A model generated the notes under the pieces. It saw nothing but the letters and a program-made list of their open reading frames with translations, made no database searches and was not told where the DNA came from. A stretch of DNA of 64,000 nt from Glycine soja (lineage: Eukaryota; Streptophyta; Magnoliopsida; Fabales; Fabaceae). The stretch lies in contig NC_041011.1 of NCBI RefSeq assembly GCF_004193775.1, positions 44,337,167-44,401,166 of the forward strand, in the 5' to 3' direction. The position numbers were made by a program, and so were the translations under genes. Below, in pieces: positions 11,901 to 25,622 of the stretch (positions within the stretch are counted from its first letter, which is position 1; every line of letters begins with the position of its first letter).

Positions 11901-14900
11901 AATCTAGGAAATCCTCATACCAAAATTTAAAAGAATGTGAGTGTTATATAGATAAAAAAAAAAAAAAAAAACAAAGGTATTGAGTTTTGTTGATTTCATT
12001 TTTTGGGGGGAGATGTTTAGGTTAATGTTTTTCTACTTTTTTTAGAATTTTCTCAATCATTGTCTACGCTGTATAATTTTTTTTTATTAATAGTAATATT
12101 AGAATCGTCGAGTTTTATGTAGTAACATTTTTTTTTGTTAGATAAATTGAGTTGGGCTAATTAGCCAAAACGTCCACAATTACATTTTAAAGGTTGTGTG
12201 GGCCTTCTATCTATAGCTTCCTCACATGCAAACGGAGACAAAAAGTATCTGATTTGCCCAACATTCTAAAGCTGAAAACCGCGTCACTGCACGAATGAAT
12301 AACTAATTATCATTAATTTAGTAATATAATTTAATCATTATCAAAAGCGTGTTGATAAAATTTTTGGCTCCTTTTTTTTAGAAGTAAGAACACTATTTCG
12401 GTTCAATTTGTAAAATGTTAGATTTATTTTTCTTTTAAATAGTGGAAGAAAATTGTTTTGGTTTAATACGCAAATAATGAATAAAATCGTTAGTTGTATA
12501 TTTTTATAAGAAATTTATAATGACTACACTTATTGCAATTCTTTTATCTGGAAATTTAAAAATATTATGATAACGACAATTAAAATTTTATAAGTATAGG
12601 TCATTTTCAAAATGTATTCGAGTCATATTTCAAACAGCATTGAAGAAGAATATTATACGACATCAATCAGTTTACTTTAAGTCATTCTATGAGATTATAG
12701 TACTAAATAATGCAATTGAAAGATTGAAGAATAAAATGTACTCTGTACTAAAAAAATTGTACCAATCCCATTTACACATGAGTAACGGTTATGTGCCATT
12801 CATTTCTCATCAATTAACTATTCCTTCATTACCAAAAAAATAAAAAAATTATCTATTCCTTGACGGGAAAAAAAAAACCCATCTAGATTACATCAAATAA
12901 TTAATAATTATATAAAATAATCTTTAAGAATCTTATCCTATCAGGTACAAAGATAAAGCTAATCTTTGCCAATTATTGCAGTGTTCATGCACGCTGAGCA
13001 CCACTTTTTTTCCCCTGGTTCAACAATAGTTCATAAGCACTCAAATTACTTCTAGAGACCCATGCAGATTCCTTTTCCGAGACTTTTTTTTTCTTCTATT
13101 TTTTCCTAAGCAAATAATATATGATCTCTTCCTTCAATAGAACTGAAGTGTTGATTATATATTGAGAATTTTCTTACAAATGGCAGAAATTGTGGCTTTT
13201 GAATTAAAATTGTTAACTGGTTCCCATAAAGTTGCCTTCCATAGTGATTTTAATTTTGTACATAGCAGAAAATGATATTCAATGTATTCGTAGACAAACG
13301 TGAAGGGCTTTTTGTTTTTTTTCTTCTTAAAATAAAGTTAATAAAAATTTGTCCGTATATGTAACATTCTTCATCCAACTACTTTGGTGCATGGACATTA
13401 GGAAACCAAGTGTGAAGAGGGTATAGAGGACCTACACGGTTGCAATGAGATCAATGGCAGCATTTTCTTACCAAAACAGTGAGTTAGGTGCTGCATATAT
13501 AAGCCGTTATTCTTTTCCCCCCTTTTGATCTAAAAAGATTGAAACTTTACTGTGAAGAAGAGCTACATAAAGGACCCACCATTATCTCACTTGCCCCCTT
13601 TGGATTTTTTGGTGAAATTTTTCTTCTCCGCTCCCTTCTTTGACTGGCAGATATGTAATGTAAGATATCAATGCAATGTACATAAACATGATCTCTCAAA
13701 TTTTGTGCTCTTATTAATCCTTGTATACAAAATACCTTGATAGTTTGTAATTGCAATTGATGAGCACTTTTCACATGTTACCTTAGGATGGTTAATTTCT
13801 TAGATGATCCAAATATCATTTTCAGATAGCGGAAAACCAGATTGTGTAATGATATTCACATAACTTTACTTTCCAATCAGCTGGTGAGTAGAGGTTAACC
13901 ATCAAATTGGCTAGAGAACATAGGTTAAAATAAAAAAAAGTTGATGAGTCATTTTCATTAGACAAGAGGATACGACATTGCATTATAACCATTTGAGTGA
14001 GAATAGGAAAATGATGGAGGGAGTGAGAACTGGGAGGGAAAAAGCAGCAACAATACTTGCTTTATAGTATTTGGTATGGGACGGCGTGATAGTAACTAAT
14101 AAAGCTATAACAAAATCTTCTTTATAGTCAAAATACAAAACCAAAGCACATACACACAAAAGGAAAAGGAATAAGATCTTATGCCTTTAATCATTCCTCT
14201 AACTAGACTTTTTTGTTTTTGTTTTAGTCTGACCAAATAGAACATATAACAAAAAAAAGTAGTGGTTAACATTAATCCAAGATTGATAAGGCACTCCTTG
14301 CTGCCAGGTTCCCTGTTATATGTCTAAATGTTTTCTTAATATTCTGATCATTTTCATTGAGCCCATTTGCGGTTCCAAATTGTCCTATTGTCAAATTTAT
14401 ATCAAGATGATAAATTTTTCCCATTCCAAAAAGTACAATATCATTGAGAAATGATTGTAAAATAAGGATTTTCAATTCTATGAATACAACTTAGTTAGTA
14501 ACACGTTGAATTTGTGAGAAATAACTTGAGTTTAATTCTCACATAATACATTCTTAAAAAATGATGATTAATTTTAAGTGTGATTAAATCCTGAACTAAA
14601 TAATTACAGTTGATTGTAATTATAAAAAAAAATATTTTCGGCAAGAAAAAGAAAATGTAGGTTAAGCACCCACTAATTTTGTAAACAAGAAAAGGTTAAT
14701 GGTATTTAAACTTTTCATCAACAATTTTTTATTTACTTAGGTAGTTAAAACTACCTAACTGTTTCCTATGACTCCTAAACTGAATAAACCAAGTGGAACT
14801 AGTTACTTTTTAATTGATATACTTAAATTATTTACTTTTAGTTTTACATGTACACACGTGCCATCCGCCGCTACCTAAAAGGCTAAATATGAAGAGAATT

Positions 14901-15201
14901 TGTAAGTTGAACCACTGAAATAAAATCACATTCCCTCTCCCTACCCCCACCGAATTCTAGTCCTTGTGGACATACTGCCTATTTTTGTTTTGTTACAAAG
15001 CCGAATGCACTTACTATTTGCCCTTTGTGCTTTTCAAATTTTGGCTCTTTCTGTCCTTTTTTCAACTCCCATGTCCCATGAAGTAAAGTTAAGGCAAGAA
15101 TAAAAGGAAAGTAGTAGGCACAACGATAGTACTGCGATATTATTCCTAACTTGAAGATCCAAGACAGATAATATTCTCCCTCCCTCTTCTCATTGCAACA
15201 A

Positions 15202-16091
15202 ATGGAATATGAATGTAGCCCTCTTGGCTGGGAATTCTACCACCAGGAAGAGGTGTGGTGACATTAATTGTCTACTTTGCTAAGTTACTTAAATCTCTTT
15301 TCTTTTCAGTTGTTTTTTTAAACTTATTTAGTATAATTGTATCATTGTTGAACTAGCAGGGATTAGAGGACTTGAGACATTCTCTTTTGTACACAACCTT
15401 GGAGCTAGATGCAACAATTGCATCAGCTAAGGAGGAGATTACAAGAAGAGAATGTGAATTGATCCATGTGAATGACCTCTTAAGCAGGGTCATCAAGGAG
15501 AGAGATGAGGCACAAGCAAAATGCCAGAAGCTAATGCTGGAAAAACTAGAACTCCAACAGAAGCAACAGCTAGAACAACACCAATTTGTTCAAACACATC
15601 AAAGAGATACCATATCACAAAGTGAAGAAGAGCAGCAAGAAGGCTTCTCTGAAAAGCATTCTGCATCTTCTGACTGTGAAGAAAACAGCAGCATGCCCTC
15701 TCCTGGTGGAAGTTCAACCCCACATCAATCAACACCACTGCAGGTGGTAATGGAGTTGGCAGAAAAGAAACCATTGCCTGAAAAAGGGAAACTCTTAAAG
15801 GCAGTGGTGGAAGCTGGACCACTGCTTCAGACACTTCTCTTAGCAGGACCACTCCCACAGTGGCAACACCCTCCTCCACAACTCAACTCCATTGAGATCC
15901 CCCCAGTGGCCATTTCACCCCAACAAGACTCTTCTTCTACCAAAAGTGCTTCTTTCCCTTTCAATAAGAAGAAGAGGGACCTTCTTGTCCTCTCAAGGAG
16001 TAGAAAGGTCATTCAGCACATGCCAACAACACCTACCACTACCATTGCTGCTGCTTCACATCATTCCCTACCACACCCATCATTTTCATAA
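15202..16091 (+). CDS. DUF1635 family protein, 2 exons, 260 aa
   Basis: Exon 1 (15202-15252) encodes MEYECSPLGWEFYHQEE and ends at a GT donor. Exon 2 (15360-16091) starts after a cag acceptor with GLEDLRHSLLYTTLELD, the conserved opening of plant DUF1635 proteins. A coiled coil follows (about residues 20-80; ASAKEEITRRECELIHVND, then KLMLEKLELQQKQQLEQHQ). The rest is low-complexity, rich in Ser, Pro, Gln and Thr, with a basic KKKRDLLVLSRSRK patch near residues 218-231 that could act as a nuclear signal. The molecular function of this family is not established to my knowledge. The first ATG was chosen because it joins in phase 0. The intron is only 107 bp. An A-rich run near 16200 lies in the probable 3' UTR. 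Confidence 0.8.
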
Positions 16092-19000
16092 TGTTTCTTC
16101 TGCATAGCAAAATCACAGAGAACCAGGTGGCACCACTATGCATCACCTCAACTTTGTACTCTTATCAACAAACTCTGACTTACTTTTCTATGCTAGAAAA
16201 AAAAAAAAAAAGACTTGATTTTTAGCGTTTAATGTTTTCTTTCCCCGATCTTATCTTTTTGTTATGTATATATAAGGTCCAATTGGGGGTTAAATTCTCA
16301 GAAAAGATTGATGGGAATTAAGTAGCCTCGTTCAAGTTAGTTATGACACAATTTTGTACTTTGGTAGATATTAGAGGGGGTGATATAATGTAGCCTAGCT
16401 TCAAACGGCTTAGTTTTAATTAAAAGGCTACTGTTGTGCTCGTATTAATTATTTTTCTTAAGTTGTTGCTTTCTTTGCTTAGTATAATAATGATACTACT
16501 TTAGTATGAGCGACCAGCAAGAGCAATCATGTATCTTCCAAGAATTTTTCTTTCCCATGAAGCACACTTCATTCAATGTTAGTGTCTGCCATTAAAAGAG
16601 CACCTAATTAGACTCCCCATGATGAAGAATGCATGTTTGCCAGACCCGGCTAAATAACTAAAAAATAAATAAACTGCACACTACTTTTTAAAAAAAAATA
16701 ATTACAATTCAGTAATGTGACTACTAAACATTCTATAAACCTAGTTACTTAAATTGGGACTTCTGATTTTTTTAAAACTAGTATTTCTTATTCAAGTCTA
16801 ACAAATTTAAAATCATGAAATCACGTACCCAATTCTTTTTTTGTTTTATTAAACTCAAGTTAAATTATTGTTGCTAAAAAAATAAATACTTTTTGGTTTA
16901 GTGTCTTCTTCTAAGTTTTATTTGTTTCTATAAAATGTTTTTGTTAAATCAAGTTGGTCATTTCATCAATTTACTCTACTAACTTGACCAACTTGGTCAT
17001 ATTGACAAACTTTAAGAAATGTTTTGATCGAATGAGTATTTGTCATGTCATCAAAATTACGTTGCTACTTACTAATATCATAAATCCGCCACTAATTTAA
17101 TGTCGAATGTAGTAAAATTACACATCTGATTTCGCATGGACATGCTAAGAATCATTCATGACCATGTGTTGCGTGTCTCATAACCAGTACTAAACAAAAT
17201 TAGTCAATCAAAATCACAGAAATTAACAAGAGGTTTTGGAACGATGATTTCAAAGTAGCAAATGCTAATAAGTATTTTATAATACTGATTAAGGAAATAA
17301 AAATAAAAATATTTAATGAAAAGGTATTCATTATATTAAAAATATAAAAGAATATTTTATAAGATGTACTAAATATACTGTAAAAAAAATGTGATTAAGA
17401 CATTTCAGTAGCGGGTCACTTTTAAAATATCATGGTTTGCACATGCAATGAGGACAAGATCTATTTAATCGGCCCCGCTTAATCTGCAGAACATGCAATT
17501 AATATGGAATCCCACATAGCTTCATAACCTCATTGCTTTTGCAACCAACTTGTCATGTACGATGGCACATTTTTTTGTGACTAGTAGTATATGCGTGTGG
17601 GGTAAGTGCCCTCATGTGTATAATAACTTATGCTACATGTTATATCTAGAACTATAATTTATATAGAAATTTATCTTTATTAGTTAAGTTGTATAATAAT
17701 AAAATAAATTAAATTTACTTTATATTGGTAAGATATTCATGCATATAATATGGCTATTATTTTTCTATATATAGTAGAATAGCGAGTTTTTTTATTTTAT
17801 TTAATTTGATATACAATGTTTAGTGATTTTTTTTTTTGTATTGATGGGGCTATTGGTTAGATGACCACAGAAATTTAAATTCAGTTATTGACTATACGTC
17901 ATATAAATCCATTTTAGATATTAGAAGTTATATTTTTATTTTTAAAATTAAATATGGTAAAGGTCAAAAGTAAAACTGTAAAAGAATTGATGACTTTTTA
18001 AGGAGGAAGCTAGTGATAAAAATAAACATACACTATACATTTTCAATATCTTTGTCATTTGAAAAGTCTAATTCTAAGATTCTGAGAATGACATTAAATA
18101 ATTTTATTCTAGTTCAGTATATAACATTTTTTTGTCAGTTCAATATATAACATAACTAAGGAAAGAGCAACCGTAAAATTATTATATGAATGTACATTGG
18201 TTGGCTTAGAAAAACTACATAAAATACCACAATATCATATGTAATCAGATTAAGATTTCAAAAAAAAGAAAAAGAAAGAAAGACCAAGTATAAGGTCTAT
18301 AAATCAGAAGGGGTGGTACCTAGTTGACCAAGCAAATCTTTGACAGGTAAATTTCGATGAACAGGGTTGACATTGAGATAGAAATCATTAACTTGTAGAT
18401 TAGAAAAATGGAAGAGATTGAAATCGTGGCAGGCTGGTTTTCCTCTAAATGATAAATACTATTTCATGGTGGTATAAGCACTTGGATTTACATGTGTCGG
18501 TAGATGCAAACTATAGACAAAAACCTGTGTGCCCTTAAGTCATAGCCTAAAGTTGTAGCTCCAATAATTCAAGCTTAATCTCCAATAAGATCAAATCACC
18601 GCTGTTCCCCGAACAACATTCAATACCAGTTGTATAGCCAAAAATAGGGTCTAGTCCATGCAATTTCCTCCAAGTACGTTTTCCTTTCCTTTTTTCTTTT
18701 TTTAACGTGAAAGGGGCAAATTATGACTTTTTTTAGCAACACTTTCTTAACCCCTCCATTTTTTATGACTTCTTTAGGGTATGCATGTTCCAACGAGCCC
18801 AATTGAAGGGGCAATACGCTGACTTTGATTTAAGAGTAAATTACATGTTATCTTGTTATAGTTTTATATTTTGTGGACGTACTTTTTTATTACTGAACTC
18901 TCTTAAAATTTAGGTTGACAAATGTTACATTTTATTAATTTTTTCCAACATTTCATTGATTGAAAATGTCCAAGGACACTTGCACAAGTAGGGTAGCAAC

Positions 19001-20351
19001 AATGCACACAAAAACATCAAATCCACACAAGCACACTCAAAACAAACACATTTTAAACTAACAAAATAGTAATTCTAAACCTACAAAAAGTAAAACATAA
19101 ATCTTCCTTTAAAAGAGAACTTACTAGAAATGTGGACTTTTCTTCCCTTTTATCCCTTTTACTATTCCTTTAATAGACGATCCAATGCATCTCTACTGGT
19201 ATGAAGGTTTTTTTTTTATATAAAATCTCTACTAGTGTGAAGTATGAACACTGTCAAATAGGCTCTCACAAGTCCCCTTGAAAAGAAAATTGTGATTATA
19301 ACATTTTTTTTTACTTAAAAATGGGCTTAAATCATCCCTCTGCAAAATTTCAAAAGGGTTATATATGTAGATTCTAATATTTTTATACAAAATTTAACAA
19401 CTAATATTTATCAATAAAAAAATCTAATAATTTTATATAAAAAAATGCTAATTTTCTTTAACCGTTCCTTCTCGATTTTATTTTTTTTACTTTAAAAAGT
19501 TAATATTTCTGTACTCAGAAGAAAAAGAAGCATGGTCCAGTGTTTTCACGTTTCAAAAAATGTGCGTGTACGAAAGAGAGAGGACCACAATTTGATCCAA
19601 TGGACTCACATAGCCCACACACACACATACTAAGGATGTGGCCTACTGTACAATGTGTGTTTCTAAACCTTGCAATGATGAGCCCATGCTAAAGGACGTT
19701 GATGATCATGAACACACATTGTTCATGCTGATAAGGAGAAAAGGCTTGATATTATTGGAGAAATTTCCAATTTATGTTATTTCATGGACGCCCCACAAGG
19801 AGAAGAGTTTTCTTTTTTTTTTACCATTTGGAAGTAATTTTTTATCAAATGGGAACACTTCTCGAATTAATTCTCAGAAAATAATTACGATATTGTAATC
19901 AGAAGTAATCATTTCAATTGTTTTAGAAGATGTGACTTTACAATTAAGACTTACTAGTTATGTTTAAAAAACAACTATTTTTGGTGAATTAATTCAAAAA
20001 TGTTTGAATGTGATAATTTGAATAAAATTTTACCCTCAAATAATAATAAAAAGCCCAAGGAGAAGCCTAAAAAGGCCACAGAAAAATGATGGGAGAGAAG
20101 CTGAGCGTGAAATGCAAAAAAGAAGAGAAGAAAGTGACAAAATCCCAGTAAAGCGTGACAGTGCCAGCTCCCTACCTCAACCCCAAAGTCTTGTGCTTTT
20201 CACATCCCCATTTTCCCCATTCCCCTTTCTGCTTCCTCTTTCTTTCGCCAAATGGGTCATCATCTCCTTCTCCCATAACACAATCTTCTTCACCTTTTCT
20301 TTCTTCTTCGCTTCCCTTCGGTGGGGTTTCAAGTTTCACCATAGGAATAGG
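16092..20351. other. Spacer between DUF1635 and MYB-CC genes
   Basis: AT-rich DNA with no convincing exons; the open frames near 18.7 and 19.7 kb lack codon structure or recognisable motifs. The last 250 bases are pyrimidine-rich (roughly 20160-20330) and probably form the promoter and leader of the MYB-CC gene. An in-frame upstream extension of the MYB-CC frame to about 20112 exists but looks like leader sequence. Confidence 0.55.
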
Positions 20352-23280
20352 ATGTTTTCTAGGTTGATTCATCCCCATGAAGGCCAGGAAGACATGCAGG
20401 GTGGTTCCAACCACGCTCACCTCGGAGACCCTTGTCTTGTTCTCACCTCTGATCCCAAACCTCGTCTTCGTTGGACCGCTGACCTTCACGAACGCTTTGT
20501 TGATGCTGTCACTCAACTTGGGGGTGCCAGTAGTAAGTCATTTTTGTGCCCTTTCATCTAATTTCATTCATGTTTTCTTGCTCTGCTGTAGTACTAATTG
20601 TGATGGACACGGACCCCATTCTGTGAAATTTATATATAACCATTCGTTTATGCTTTGTTAGCTTAATATGATACGAGATTGTTTCTATGCTGTTGGGATT
20701 CGTGCAGAGGTTTTAGTTGTTGTTCTCTACAAAGGCCATAAATTATGGAAGCAGGGAAAGGAGGGGCCTTTCCGTTCTTGTCTCAATTCTGAACTATAGT
20801 GAAATGTGTTGGGAAATGCAGCTTTGGCTGAATTAGTTGGGGGGGGGGGGGGGGGGGGGGGGGGGGTTCTCCAAATAATTTGTGTAAGCATGCATTGATT
20901 TGTGGCCTGAAAGGAAAATATTCTGTAATTACTACTAATTTGTGACTGTGTATGATCAGTGTGCTTTAAATTGCGGCGCAATTAAGCGCTCAATATTAAT
21001 GAAAGCTGTCTGTAACTACTCAACATTAATCCATTACAAAGCAAGCCCTAATTTTTTATTCATTTCTTAACAAGATGAAATTCGTCGATTATTTTTTAGT
21101 CATTAGAGTATTAAACTTATTATGAGGCTCTTCTGATTGTGTCTTCATTTTCATGATTGCCTGATGATTTGCCTCATTCTGGTAGTTTGTCGTCATACTA
21201 ATTCTGTATATATTTAGTTTTGCAGTATATGCATGTTTTCATTCACTGATGTTATGATGCTTTTGGTAATGTAATTTTCTTCTGAGAAGAAAGTTGACTT
21301 TATTAAGGATCGGAAAACATTAGTTAGCATTTACATAGCATAATGCCTTGACCCAGGATAGAGTGCAGGAGAAAGCCTTCAGTAATTGGCACCTCAACCT
21401 TAGTTCTGTTGTTGGAGAAGAAAAAGTTCTTCATGTGTGTATGCCTTTAGAATTTTCTAAAGATCATGGGGATTTAGTCGTGTCATTATTCTTGATTCAT
21501 TTTCTTGTGTTTAAGATTGGCTTTTGACTTAGATTGTGATTTAAAAGCTGGTAATTGGTATAAACTTCAATGCATGTCGCAGCAGTTTGAAGGCATTCAA
21601 AATAACATTGGAAAAGTAGAAAAGACAAAAGTTAGAAATTGAATGACATTTAATATTTTCTCACTTTATAGTGGGGTTATTTGTGATTTGTGAATATTTT
21701 CTAGGAAATTCCTATAAAAATGAGTAATATTATTATGTTAGCAATATCTACCTTTGCCTCTACCTCTAATTTTTGGGCCATCCTCCATCTTATCAACTCT
21801 TCTGCTGGGAGCTTCCGTTGGTCTTCTTCTAACAGTTATATCATTAAACTTATTATTTGCAGAAGCCACTCCAAAAGCGATAATGAGGACCATGAATGTC
21901 AAGGGTTTGACGCTCTATCATTTGAAGAGTCATCTTCAGGTTCATTTGCATATTATTTGGTCAATTATATATTTTTTTGGGTGAAATTGATACTTTATGA
22001 TAATATTCTGTTTTATACCAATCTTTGATGCATTACAGAAGTACAGGCTTGGTAAGCAATCAGGAAAAGATTCTGATGAGGGACTCAAAGATGGTAGGTT
22101 TGTCTCTCTACTTTTGAGCATCAATGCCCTTTTCAATTGGTTGGTTACTTGTTTATCTCTGTTCCCTTGCTCAGAGAAAGGTTGACTCTGGAATTTCCAT
22201 CTGTATAAAACAGGGCCAAAATCATACACTAGCAATACTGTTTATAATGTTAACCTTTTTGTAATGATCTAAACTTCATCTCACTTGTTGAAAAAACTGT
22301 GCAAGGAATGTCAGCTTCATATCTTCAAGAAAGCCCTGGTACTGATAACTCTTCTCCAAAGTTACCAGCTTCTGATGCTAACGAGTAAGAATTCCATGGT
22401 TTCTTGAGAATCAATTTATTCCTGCCTGGATGTCTGAGTGATTGTTGATAAACAAATTGAGAGTTGCGATGTCATGTATAGGGGTCATGAAGTCAAGGAG
22501 GCATTAAGAGCTCAGATGGAAGTGCAAAGTAAACTACACTTACTAGTGGAGGTAAATTTCCTTTTCACAATATAAGGTGCTTTATTGTTTTGATATAACA
22601 TTTAAGACCATTTTGGTTGCTATTGGAGGTAGAATAGGTGCATAGTTGCATGATGATGATTCGTTACTCTTTTTTCATCTCCCTTATTTCCGTAGGTAGA
22701 TATCATCAACTAATTAATAACTGAAAATGTGTAATTTACTGTTTTATTAAAGAAATTATCTCTATATCTTATAAATGTACCCTAACACTTACTATTTTTA
22801 AGAATTATGGTATTGCAGGCAGAGAAACACTTGCAGATTCGCCAGGATGCAGAGCGGAGATACATGGGCATGCTTGAGCGAGCGTGTAAGATGTTGGCAG
22901 ATCAATTTATTGGGGATGTAATTATCGACAGGGATGGCCAAAAATTTCAAGGACTGGAAAACAAAACATCAAGAAGTCCCCTAGTTGATCATGGAGGCTT
23001 TTTTCCCGCAGCGTGTACTGAGGTGGGTGGAATGCATGTTTCAGAAGTACCACCCATTCTCCAGCCTCAAGGGGCTGAGTGCTCCAGTGAAAGTTGCCTA
23101 AAATCACTTGAGAGTCTGGGAGGGTTGACACTAGAAGGATCTCCCGGCGGATCAAAGAAGAGGATGCTGAACTTGGACTCAATGGTAGCACCTTTGATCT
23201 GGAGCGAAGCCAACACCAGAACTCAAGGAATCCATTTAGCCCAAGTTAATCCTCCAGGAATGACTAGGTATGGCATGTAG
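20352..23280 (+). CDS. MYB-CC (GARP) transcription factor, PHL-type, 6 exons, 307 aa
   Basis: MYB-CC proteins bind P1BS-like promoter sites, several in phosphate-starvation signalling. Exons: 20352-20532, 21863-21939, 22039-22093, 22306-22384, 22482-22551, 22819-23280 (924 nt, frame intact). The GARP domain (about residues 36-95) reads DPKPRLRWTADLHERFVDAV, then KATPKAIMRTMNVKGL and the signature LYHLKSHLQKYRLGKQ. The coiled-coil/LHEQLE-type region follows in exons 5-6: EALRAQMEVQSKLHLLVE, AEKHLQIRQDAERRY. The C-terminus is Gly/Ser-rich and unrecognised. The ATG at 20352 (MFSRLIHPHEGQEDMQGG) precedes the domain at the usual distance; no upstream in-frame ATG looks better. The 1.33-kb first intron carries a G28 run. 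Which PHL subgroup it belongs to cannot be decided by eye. Confidence 0.9.
20839..20866 (+). repeat. Uninterrupted G28 run in MYB-CC intron 1
   Basis: Twenty-eight consecutive G on the sense strand of the first intron, about 305 bp after the exon 1 donor. If transcribed it would put a quadruplex-capable run in the pre-mRNA. The exact length is uncertain because long homopolymers are often misread. Confidence 0.95.
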
Positions 23281-23828
23281 GTAGGATAGGGAAGGCTAGT
23301 TCCTCATGAAGAGAGTTGAGGACATTGTGCTTTGTTCCAAGCTTTTAGGATGAAGTACCGAGTTAGATTCTTATCTGTTCTTGCCCATCAAGTTGGTGGG
23401 AATCAACTTGTCTCACATCTTTGTGTAAATTGAAAATACCATGTGGCTTAACTTGGACTATCACTACTAAAGGTTGGCGCTGACCATTGACAATCGTTGC
23501 TTCTTTTTTTTTTTTTTTGCTGCTTCCTTATTATGTCCGTTTAATGTGGGAATTGAATCCACCCATACCCCCATAATTTAACACCGTCGGCCACTAATCA
23601 ACTTGTAATATGTATTAAAAGGATTATAGTGTAAATTTTTTTATATCTTCATCTAATTATAATTTATTATAATTTATTATATATGATAAGATTGTTGATT
23701 TTTATGATAATTATTTTAAAAGTCATATCTTCAGTAATTTGTGATTGAATGAAGGTCTAAAATTATTTTACACCGTTAGTGATCATTAGGCTCTAATTTA
23801 GATGTGTAGTATTATATATAAAACTAAA

Positions 23829-25085
23829 GGCTTTGGGCATTTTTTTACATACATACAAATTTTTTTTATCAAAACATACAATTCTCCCATTATTTATTAA
23901 AACATACACTTTTAATGTTCATGGTGTAGATTCGGATATCTGTTTTGCATATTTTTTTTCAAAACGTTATTTTAGAAAAAAAAATTAAAAAAATATAAAT
24001 AAAAGAAATTAATAAAATAAGAGAAGATAATAAAGTTAAAGAAAATTAGTTAAAAATACTCGCGTTGAATTTTTTTTTCTAATTTACATATACTTTCAAA
24101 TTAAATACATTGATAGTAAACAAAAAAAAAAGAAATTTAATTTACTTGATTAGAACTTTCAAGATGATAAAAATATCTATTTTTTGAATGATCTATTAGC
24201 ATGCAGATTAATGTTTTGGTTGACCTCTTAGTCTGTATTCTTGTGGTATTGATCGAAATATGAAATAACATAGAAACAATGAACGTTTTAAAGGTATTAA
24301 TAGAATCCAATTACGGAAAATGATTCTGCCAAATATAAATTTTAACTATTTTTAACAAATCAGTAACTCAAATGGAAGAAGACATGTTTCATGCATATGT
24401 TTCAAACTATCATTTGTTTCATCATTTTCGTGTTTTAATTATATTTGTTAGTATGTTTTGTTATTTTCTTCTTATCATATTTTGTTTATTATGTATGTCT
24501 CTATATCTCTCATATTTCAAGTATTTTACTGCTTTGTTTTATGTGTACTATATAACCAAGATGTAATAATTATTTATTCACAATATTCTTAATCAATTTT
24601 ATTTTTTAAAATCATTTCCAATTTTTTGATTTATTTTAAGACTATTAATTAATTTTCTTATTTTTTTAATTAATTTACATAAAGAAACAAATTTGCCCGC
24701 AAAACACAAATTTAATTTTAAAAAAATTCACAATATGTTCAACTACCTTAGGCTTGTAATTTATTTAAATACCTATATGATAACTAAAACATTATATCAT
24801 AATATTATCTAATTTTATTAATTTTCTTTGTTTTCATTTTTTAAAATTCTTTTAAAAAAATTAATTTTTAAAAAAAAAACCACATTGAAAATTTTGGTTG
24901 GAGAACCCAATTTCTCAACGGATTTTTGAAAGAAAAAAAAGACAAATAGTGTAAACTCAGGTTCGAATCTGAATTTACATTGTAAATAGTAAAAGTGTAT
25001 TTTTTGAAAAATAATGAAAGTTGTTGTTGTATGTTTTGGTAAAAAAAGTTTTCTGTATATTTACGAAAAAAAATCGGCTTTGGGC
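23829..25085. mobile_element. Non-autonomous MULE-like element with 10-bp target duplication
   Basis: GGCTTTGGGC occurs at 23829-23838 and again at 25076-25085. Between them the ends are imperfect inverted repeats of about 110 bp: the left end reads atttttttacatacatac, then atcaaaacatac; the reverse complement of the right end reads gattttttttcgtaaatata, then accaaaacatac. A shared inner block (aaaatacactttta, then a gtaaattcagattcg-like run) also pairs. The interior is AT-rich and codes for nothing recognisable. A 9-11 bp target duplication plus long terminal inverted repeats is typical of Mutator-like elements; superfamily is inferred. Confidence 0.72.
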
Positions 25086-25338
25086 TAGTTATATCTTATT
25101 TGAATCAAAATATAACCTTTTTAATTTTAGTATTATAACTTTTGCAGTATTAAATAAAAAATTGATGCAAATAATTTATTATAGAAGTATACGTATAATT
25201 ATATTTAGCACTTTTTTAGCGACATAATTATTACATCAATAATATATGGGATTCTAGGATAGGACCCGAGAAATGAGAAAATGATCGTTACATCCCTAGA
25301 AAGAAGAAACAATAAAAATAGATAGGAGTGTTAAAATA

Positions 25339-25341
<3 letters not shown>

Positions 25342-25400
<59 letters not shown>
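25342..25400. repeat. (AT)n microsatellite, about 30 units
   Basis: Uninterrupted alternating AT downstream of the NLR gene. Confidence 0.97.
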
Positions 25401-25402
<2 letters not shown>

Positions 25403-25622
25403 CATGATCGTTTCATTGGCTTCTGTGATTTATTGTGAGTGTGTGCCATACAACACTGAAGAAAAGTTAAAGTACAGTCAGCCTTGGTCTTGGAGAATAA
25501 AATTTATGAACGGACCGGTCCGAATCAGACACCAGTTTAACCAGGTTTAGGACCGGTTTGATAACGTGTCACCGGACCAACCGATCGAATTGCTGAACCG
25601 GTTTTGATAACGCTACTCATAA

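Larger units (their letters stand above)
8545..15201. other. Spacer between shugoshin and DUF1635 genes
   Basis: After the shugoshin 3' region this holds a degenerate tandem repeat (about 9131-9290), a Mutator-like pseudogene (10070-11280), a poly-C run near 11119 and a G24 run (11877-11900). The rest is AT-rich and without convincing exons. A TATATAAG sequence near 13494 could be a promoter element, but I find no gene start that needs it. Confidence 0.6.

Noticed and set aside
13480..13740. TATATAAG near 13494 followed by a short open frame
   Set aside because: The downstream frame has no motif or splice partner, and the nearest real gene begins 1.7 kb away.
15493..15879. Minus-strand open frame across the DUF1635 gene
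   Set aside because: It is antisense to a clear DUF1635 coding exon and has no recognisable motif.
19638..19898. Plus-strand frame of 86 codons before the MYB-CC gene
   Set aside because: No ATG at its start, no motif, and a low-complexity end; nothing separates it from chance.
24970..24985. ggttcgaatct, a tRNA B-box-like sequence
   Set aside because: No A box or cloverleaf can be drawn upstream, and the stretch lies in the inverted terminus of the 23.8-25.1 kb element.
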